Shown here: piece after piece, positions 58,309 through 64,000 of the stretch
How the letters are laid out: every line of letters starts with the position of its first letter
Position numbering within the stretch: the stretch's first letter is position 1
Assembly: GCA_001466705.2 (NCBI GenBank)
Contig: LATX02000212.1
Location: 345,887 to 409,886 of the forward strand
Source: Moniliophthora roreri
Taxonomy: Eukaryota > Basidiomycota > Agaricomycetes > Agaricales > Marasmiaceae
Length of the DNA: 64,000 bases
Direction of reading: 5' to 3'
Translations under genes and position numbers: made by a program
The notes under the pieces: model-generated
Told to the model about the DNA's origin: nothing
The model's input: only the letters and a program-made list of their open reading frames with translations
The model's database searches: none

Positions 58309-60652
58309 CTACACAATGTCTGAAATTGACCAACCTGTGCCTGTCTGACCACCTTCCCACACCACCTCAATAGTCTCAACATATGGGGTAGGTACTATTC
58401 CATCCAGTGTCTTTTTTATTTCATCGAAGTTGAAAATTTCTCCCCGTACCAGAGAAGGACCTGAATCTCCTGCTTTGTCAGTCACCTCCTCCATCATCTC
58501 CTTTTCAAGCTGCTCAAAAGCATCTTCAACAGGATCTTTTTCAATTTCACTCTGAGAAGAATTGGGATTGCTGTCATCAGTATCAAGGGGAGGTTCCCAA
58601 GTCAGGCAGGACTCAAGTTCTTGAGTAACGGTGCTGGTTATTGCTAGGCTGTCTTTCGCATGCATATGTGCATGTTTATGGTGTGTAGACTTCCCTGCTG
58701 CTCTATTCTTCTCCCAAATCTCCCGGTCGTAATGATTTCGCAGTTTGGCCAACTTCTTGAAGGTTGGAGTTGACAAGTTGTTATGTTTTGGCATCTGGAA
58801 ACCGTTCAAGTGGGAGAATAATCGCTCGATCTCAGTGGCATGAGGAACAATAGAGTGAATGATGATAGCGAGCACTTTGAGGGGATGGCTTTTTGTGTTG
58901 ATTGGTAGTCTCTCCCACCATTCCTTTGCTCTACCTGTACCGCCTGTGAATGGTTCTTTGCAGTGGTAGTAGAGCTTGATGTCCTTCTTCAGTACTGTAG
59001 CTTCTTCAAAGGACCAATTCCACTTCTTTGCGAGGCCGAGAGTGGTATTGGTGATATCCGTGAGAGTGAATCCAGCCTGTTTTGAGATTGTGAGTTGGCA
59101 ACAGAGAGGGTGAAGGAAAAGAGCAAGTTTATGTACTGAAGTTGTGATTTTGTGGAACTGCCTGTTGAGGACACATTGTGCATGTGCAAGGAACTCCTCA
59201 TCCTCATCATCGTCACAGGATATGGCAGTGAGGGTGCAGGCACAGCTGAGGAGCTGTAGCATGCAGTCTGCAAGTGTGCTCTCTCGAGACTCACAGTTCC
59301 CAATTGCATCAACAAAGGGTTTTACCACCTTTGTCACCTGTGATAGATACTGCCAGCAGTCCTCATCAGTGAGGACTATTTGTATAACCTTGGCAAAGAC
59401 AACAGATAGACCTCCAGATGATTTCTTTGCATTATCTTGGAGGCATATAGCCTCAAGAGGTCTTCGGTGAAGAAGCACACTCAATGCAAGAAGGATAATT
59501 GCATACCAGCATGACTCACAATTCTTCTTCAAGCCTCATGTGATCTTCACTTTACAAGCCTCCTCTTTTAATTGACCTCCCCAATAATGTGAGTTATTGA
59601 AGAAGGTCACAACTGTATTGGCCTTTCCAAGTGACTTCTTGACAGGTGCATATGAGCAGATCTCTTCGACCAGGGTGTTCATCTGGTGGAGAAAGCATGC
59701 AAGAGTCTGTGCTTGATGTTAGCATAGAAGATTGAAATTGAAGCAAATACATACAATGACCCATGGAAACCTTTCCTCAAACTTTCTCCGAAAGCTTTGC
59801 ATGATGGTCGGATTGTCAGTGACAAGTGCAATAAAACATGCTGCATCCTCTACAGCCATGTCTTTCATTGCCAAAAGAGCAGTCTCCAGAATCTTTTGGG
59901 CCTCTCCTCGGAGCCCTGTCAGGTTCCGAAGACCCATAACTATGGGATACTCGCCAACTTGGGCAGCTGCTGTGCTGTATAGCGCCTGCTTCAGGAGGTC
60001 CTTCCATCTATCAATCAAGAGAGTCAAAATCCACTTGAATGATGCAATTCTCGCCACTTCCAGCAGGTAAACACGACCATTCTCACTATCTAGAATTGTG
60101 TGGGAGAGTACATAGCGGCTTGGAAGCATGTAAGATGGCCTGATCTCATTGCAAAAGTCCTCCAGATATGGGTTTTCTGCCGATCTGAATGCCGAACAAG
60201 AATGAACAATGAAACTGAATCAATGTAAGTACATGCCACTCATATCAATCTCAAAAAACACACTGAAAGAGCTTTAAATCCGCACACTGCTGCTGACCCT
60301 CATAAAGCCCAAAATCAACAATTCCATCCAATGTTCTTTGCCTTTCTACCTTCCTCTTCTTTGCTGTCCTTGATACTTCAGTCTCTCCCACATTTTCGGC
60401 TCCTAGATTCTGCTTCTTGCTAACCATGCAATGATGGGCAGCTGCATGGGCAGCAGTTGGAGCATCTGGACATGCCTCAGTTGACACAATGTGATTGAAT
60501 AGGTTGTTGTCTCGGTGTTCAATTGATGCTCCAGCACTATTGGGCTTGTCACCACAGTAGTTGCAACTGAAGAAATGACGGCAGGAGTTATTCTCCACCT
60601 CTCTGAGCTTTGTAAAATGCTCTAAAATGAAGGGGTTGGTTGGGCAAGGCAT
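58309..60652 (-). pseudogene. hAT transposase with BED zinc finger, one internal stop
   Basis: Exons at about 60652-60285 (BED-type zinc finger: FFSCNYCGDKP, then HRDNNLFNHIVSTEAC), 60235-59758 (RPSYMLPSRYVLSHTILDSE; KDMAVEDAACFIALVTDNPT) and 59707-58309 (ACFLHQMNTL; VVTFFNNSHYWGGQLKEEA; KKNCESCWYAIILLALSVLL; C-terminal dimerisation WWERLPINTKSHPLKVLAII, ATEIERLFSHLN). The order zinc finger, RNase-H-like catalytic core and hAT dimerisation region is diagnostic. A TGA at 59536-59538 interrupts the frame just before GLKKNCES, where relatives have Arg (CGA), so this copy is inactive unless read through. Acidic C-terminal tail. Confidence 0.85.
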
Positions 60653-60801
60653 GCCCAATGCACAAAAGAGAGAAACAAAGCAAGAAAAAATTTATTACCC
60701 CAGTGGATCAATTTCACAAATCGAGTAATACTGCCAAATTTTGCTGATCCAACTCCCATTTTGCCATTTTATCACCAGTTTTTCCAAGCCCTTTGGCAAA
60801 A

Positions 60802-61062
60802 TCATTGTGTTTTGCCAACAACATTAGCGGTATTGATGAGAGAAATTAGAGTTTCAGCTTCACCTGAGCAACTGTACAGCTGTGACTTGATGGAATGGAT
60901 GGAGGACTCTGGAGTCGGGATGAAAGAGATCAGCAGAAGCTGACATGCTTCGCATGTCATAAGGATTGAGTTATACCCATTGACTGATCCCTCCAAGGCT
61001 GCAGGATTTATGAAGATCCACTCACAAAGTTCCAAAGTGTTCGAATGCTGTACAGTGATCAC
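60802..61062 (-). pseudogene. Repeat-element ORF fragment
   Basis: Reads NTLELCEWIFINPAALEGSV, VNGYNSILMTCEACQLLLIS and PTPESSIHSIKSQLYSCSGE. Related to the fragment at 57.1 kb. Product unknown. It abuts the hAT right end, so the hAT element may have inserted next to or into it. Confidence 0.4.
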
Positions 61063-62280
61063 AATTTCAGACCGGCAAACGATGGTGCTGACATTGACTC
61101 ATCCTCATTAGGATAAGTCGTAACACCAAGTCGGAGTGAGATGAAGCAGAGCAAGGTGAAGGTTCATGAGGGGTATTCACAGCTATTTGCCTCAAGCTTG
61201 GACCGACATCCGCAATGCATGGCCAAGTCGCAGGACAAGAGTTCAAAGAAAGCATAGGTACAACAGGAATTTGGTTGCGTAATGGCTGTACTTGAATGTG
61301 AAGAATATCTCTGAGCTGCTGCGATTGTTGAGATTGGGCCAAGTGGTTTTGATTCTCAGATGATGGGGTGAGTCATCAAGTGTGCCTCAAAAAGCCTCCT
61401 GTCAGAAGCTGAGAAACACTGTTTCAGAGTGGTTTGAAAGAAACAGAGACTGTACTCTAGCGGTGGTCTGATGGTCGATTGACCTGTGTTGCATCATAAA
61501 CATGATCAAAATGATTGGGTCCAAAAGACTTGAGCACAGAATCTAGGATCCAATAATGAATGAGGCTCTGCAGCACAGATCCTAATTGTTGACAAGGTAT
61601 GTGCAGGACAGGCTGCTGGAGGCCTAGGTAGTGGACTAGAATAAGTTCAAGGGTTATCCTTTCATGTGTATGGCAAATGCCATGGACATCACTGATTGGA
61701 ATACCTGCAAGGCCCTCCGTGTTTGTTTGTATTTGCCTTCCACCAAAATCTTGTCCCAAGAGCTCCTCAGCTATGGATGTTCTTAATGGGCAAAATTACC
61801 TAGATTTCAGACTCCAGCATTTTTGCTGTGTGCTCTTCGTTTTCATCACCTTGCCTTTCAATTTCATGCTTGTATAAAATCTTGTTATTCAACAATGCAA
61901 TCAAAATTCAGCTGACCAGATTCTGGGTTTAATTTCCCGCTTCAGTTTCATTTTTGCAGTTTGGTTTCCTATTTTACTTTTCATTTTCTGAACTCAATTT
62001 AGGCATTAAGGTCAGTTCATGCAGCATAATTTCATCAGAGTGAATCATTTTCAGTTTCTCATTTTGTCAAAACTGTGCAAATTAAGTCCAGTCTCTCAAA
62101 CTTGTCTCTTTTTCTGCAGATTTAAATTAGATGGTGAATATATAATTGTGATTCTTTGTTTACATGTCAAGCCACATGTTGGCCACAGTGCACGGCTGGG
62201 ACCTGGTGCTTGCAACTCCAAGGCCATGGCATGGATTTTCTCTGCCAATTCCTTCACTATGTCTTGTTAGTTCTCTATAT
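61063..62280. other. Transposon-derived DNA, no clear gene
   Basis: Low-CpG sequence with minus-strand frames at 61067-61342 and 61457-61759 of no recognised family, probably decayed element sequence. Confidence 0.4.
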
Positions 62281-64000
62281 ATCTTCTTATTCTCCTTCTG
62301 GGTCATATCCTAGGTTGTAGTGGCAGTAGTAGAGGCAATGGGCTGATTCTTGACCAGGCCCAACAAGCACTAACTATCTGAACAGCCTATCATGAACTGG
62401 AACAGAGGGTCCACACTATGGTTCTTGCACAAATAGGAGACATAGCACAAATTCAGGCTCAACAGCACTCAGCTTCCCACTTTCTCCAGGTTGTAGAACA
62501 GGTGCATATCTCTTCTACTAAATGGTGTTATTTTGCAACTGAATCTTTCTCTTAGCATTGAGATGTTCTCAGCTCTAAAGATTTTCAAGTGGTGACAGGC
62601 AGTGTTGCGGAAATGCTGGGTGCTTTAGAACAGGCTGAGAGGTGGTCTAGTGATTGTGAGCCTGGCCAACAATGGGGCAGGGTTGAGGTGTGCAGATGCT
62701 TGTTCTGTAATTACTCTTTTGGACTGATATCTGCTAGACATCGTATCTAGTATACACTGGAAGGCCAGGAAGACCTTGAAGAGAGCTGGATCCAGATATT
62801 TTGGCCCATGGCCTTGATCTGTGAGGGCCTCAAGAATTGCAGCCTATATTCAACTGCTGGCCCATACAATTTGAAGAAGAGCAGTTGATTATGGCATCTC
62901 AGAACCTGCCCCTCTGGTCTACATTGAATACAATGATGAGGTGATGCAGCAGCAAGTTCAACTCTACCACCCACAGCCCAACAGTGTAGAGGAACAGCTG
63001 GGTTCACTCTCTGATGAGGATTTAGATAAGGTTATCTGCCACATCCTCTGGATTTTTCCATCCTTTGGATGCCGAATGATTACAGGCCACATGAGGCATC
63101 TTGGGCATGCCATACCATGAGAGTGCATTCGATCATCTTATGAGTGAGTGCAGGGTGCACCTGCACAATTAATTCCGTGTGAACTGAGTTGTCGAGTTGG
63201 AGGGTACTGTGTTGCAGGTCCAAATTCATTGTGGCATCATGATGGCCAACATGGTATGTTTCAGCTCAATGCATTATGTCCTACTGATCTCCATGCATAG
63301 GTCTAATTTGCTACCACATTGTTATCCATGCCTTTGTTGATGGATTTTCTAGACTGGTCACTGGAATTAGAGCTAGTGATAATAATAAAGTAGAGGCTGT
63401 GATGAGGCTGTTCCATGCAGCAAGGTCTGTGCATGGAACTCCCTGTCGTGTTAGAGGGGATCATGGTGGGGAGAACTTGCAAGTAGCAGAGTTTATGGAC
63501 AACACTTTTGGGGCTGAGTGTGGTTCTTATATATGGGGAAGGTTGCTATTTATCATCTTTATAATTGGTAACTGGTTAGCTGAATACCATACTAGGAGTG
63601 TGCACAATATTAGGATTGAACAACTGTGGTGAGACATGACCAGAGGGTTTGGCAAGAAGTGGAAGGAGTTTTTCCACATGCTTGAGACATCTACAGGTTT
63701 GCAGCCAGACTGGGACAGCCATGTATGGCTGTTGCATTATCTTTTCTTGGACATCATCAATGATGAAGAAAGCTTTGAAATGGGTTGAAGCTTGGAACAA
63801 TCACAATATCCATCAGAGGGGCCAGTGTGAACGGTCTCCCCATGACATGTTCTTCTTCAGTCAGATTCAAAATGGTTATCGAGATATGGTGATATATGAG
63901 CCATCAATGGAGGATTCAGCTGCCATTGAAGATCTGAATGGATATGGAGTTGATTGGGAGGAGTTGGATGACAGTGAGCTGTTGGAGCACCACAACCTTC
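62281..64000 (+). mobile_element. rve-integrase transposable element, degenerate and cut by window end
   Basis: Plus-strand relic of an Agaricomycete element encoding an integrase-core (DDE/RNase H-like) protein. Pieces: a helical region (QERVHTMV-like); LSDEDLDKVICHIL; HMRHLGHAIP; the conserved VAGPNSLWHHDGQHG; VIHAFVDGFSRLVTGIRASD; NNKVEAVMRLFHAARSVHGT; CRVRGDHGGENLQVAEFMDN; YIWGR|SVHNIRIEQLW (across a 54-nt intron at 63542-63595); DMTRGFGKKWKEFFHMLE; KWVEAWNNHNIHQRGQCERS. In-frame TGA codons stand at 63118, 63145 and 63630, mostly where relatives have Arg, and there is a frameshift near 63769. The end of the gene lies beyond the window. Confidence 0.8.

Larger units (their letters stand above)
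58140..60830 (-). mobile_element. hAT-type DNA transposon, degenerate
   Basis: Contains a hAT transposase gene on the minus strand. Both flanks carry clusters of TGGCAAAAC/TTTTGCCA in inverted orientation (58141-58215 and 60720-60830), as expected for subterminal transposase-binding repeats. An exact target-site duplication could not be fixed. Confidence 0.75.

Overview
The window is nuclear DNA of a filamentous basidiomycete, most likely an Agaricomycete. Nearly every gene is cut by several 45-65 nt GT-AG introns, sometimes with 16-18 nt exons. The proteins include lineage-typical types: F-box/LRR proteins, a small Cys-rich 'zygote-specific' secreted protein, hAT and rve-integrase transposons. 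No rRNA, tRNA or CRISPR array was seen. Exon coordinates were worked out by hand from splice sites and reading-frame phase.

Layout. 1-22 kb is mostly ordinary gene space: 3' end of an MFS transporter, a small secreted protein, eIF2-gamma (-), two unrecognised genes, an MDR oxidoreductase with a one-base frameshift, an F-box/LRR gene (-), a RING-CH membrane E3 ligase, an F-box-like gene, a decayed cytochrome P450 (-), and a PDAP1/PP28-type phosphoprotein gene (-).

23-49 kb holds the most unusual content: a local expansion of acireductone-dioxygenase-like (ARD, cupin) genes. Four near-identical copies (A-D) share promoters and intron positions. A second subfamily is represented by a degenerate copy (E), an intact copy (F), an orphan 3' exon at a duplication breakpoint, and a frameshifted duplicate (F'). 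Once the introns are removed, the spliced models lack the H-x-H-x3-E metal-binding signature of ARD although the fold-wide sequence pattern is kept. They look like pseudoenzymes or neofunctionalised cupins. The array is interrupted by a 3.3 kb gene-bearing segment (between A and B) and by a 4.2 kb putative DNA transposon (between C and D). A 2 kb segment carrying F plus the 3' part of an SR splicing-factor gene is duplicated 10 kb downstream. Near 43.2-44.0 kb two single Ns bracket a redundant 691 bp block that looks like a scaffolding artefact.

44-57 kb: a multi-TM membrane protein gene with likely GC-AG introns, a minisatellite, telomere-like C-rich DNA, the complete SR-protein gene, a long PPR-type mitochondrial protein gene, and a geranylgeranyl diphosphate synthase gene that appears inactivated. 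58-64 kb is a transposon graveyard (hAT transposase, rve integrase). It is strikingly poor in CpG, and Arg codons appear to have become TGA stops, the pattern expected from methylated-cytosine deamination.

There is no operon-like organisation. Housekeeping genes (eIF2-gamma, SR protein, PPR, PDAP1) sit beside fast-evolving families.
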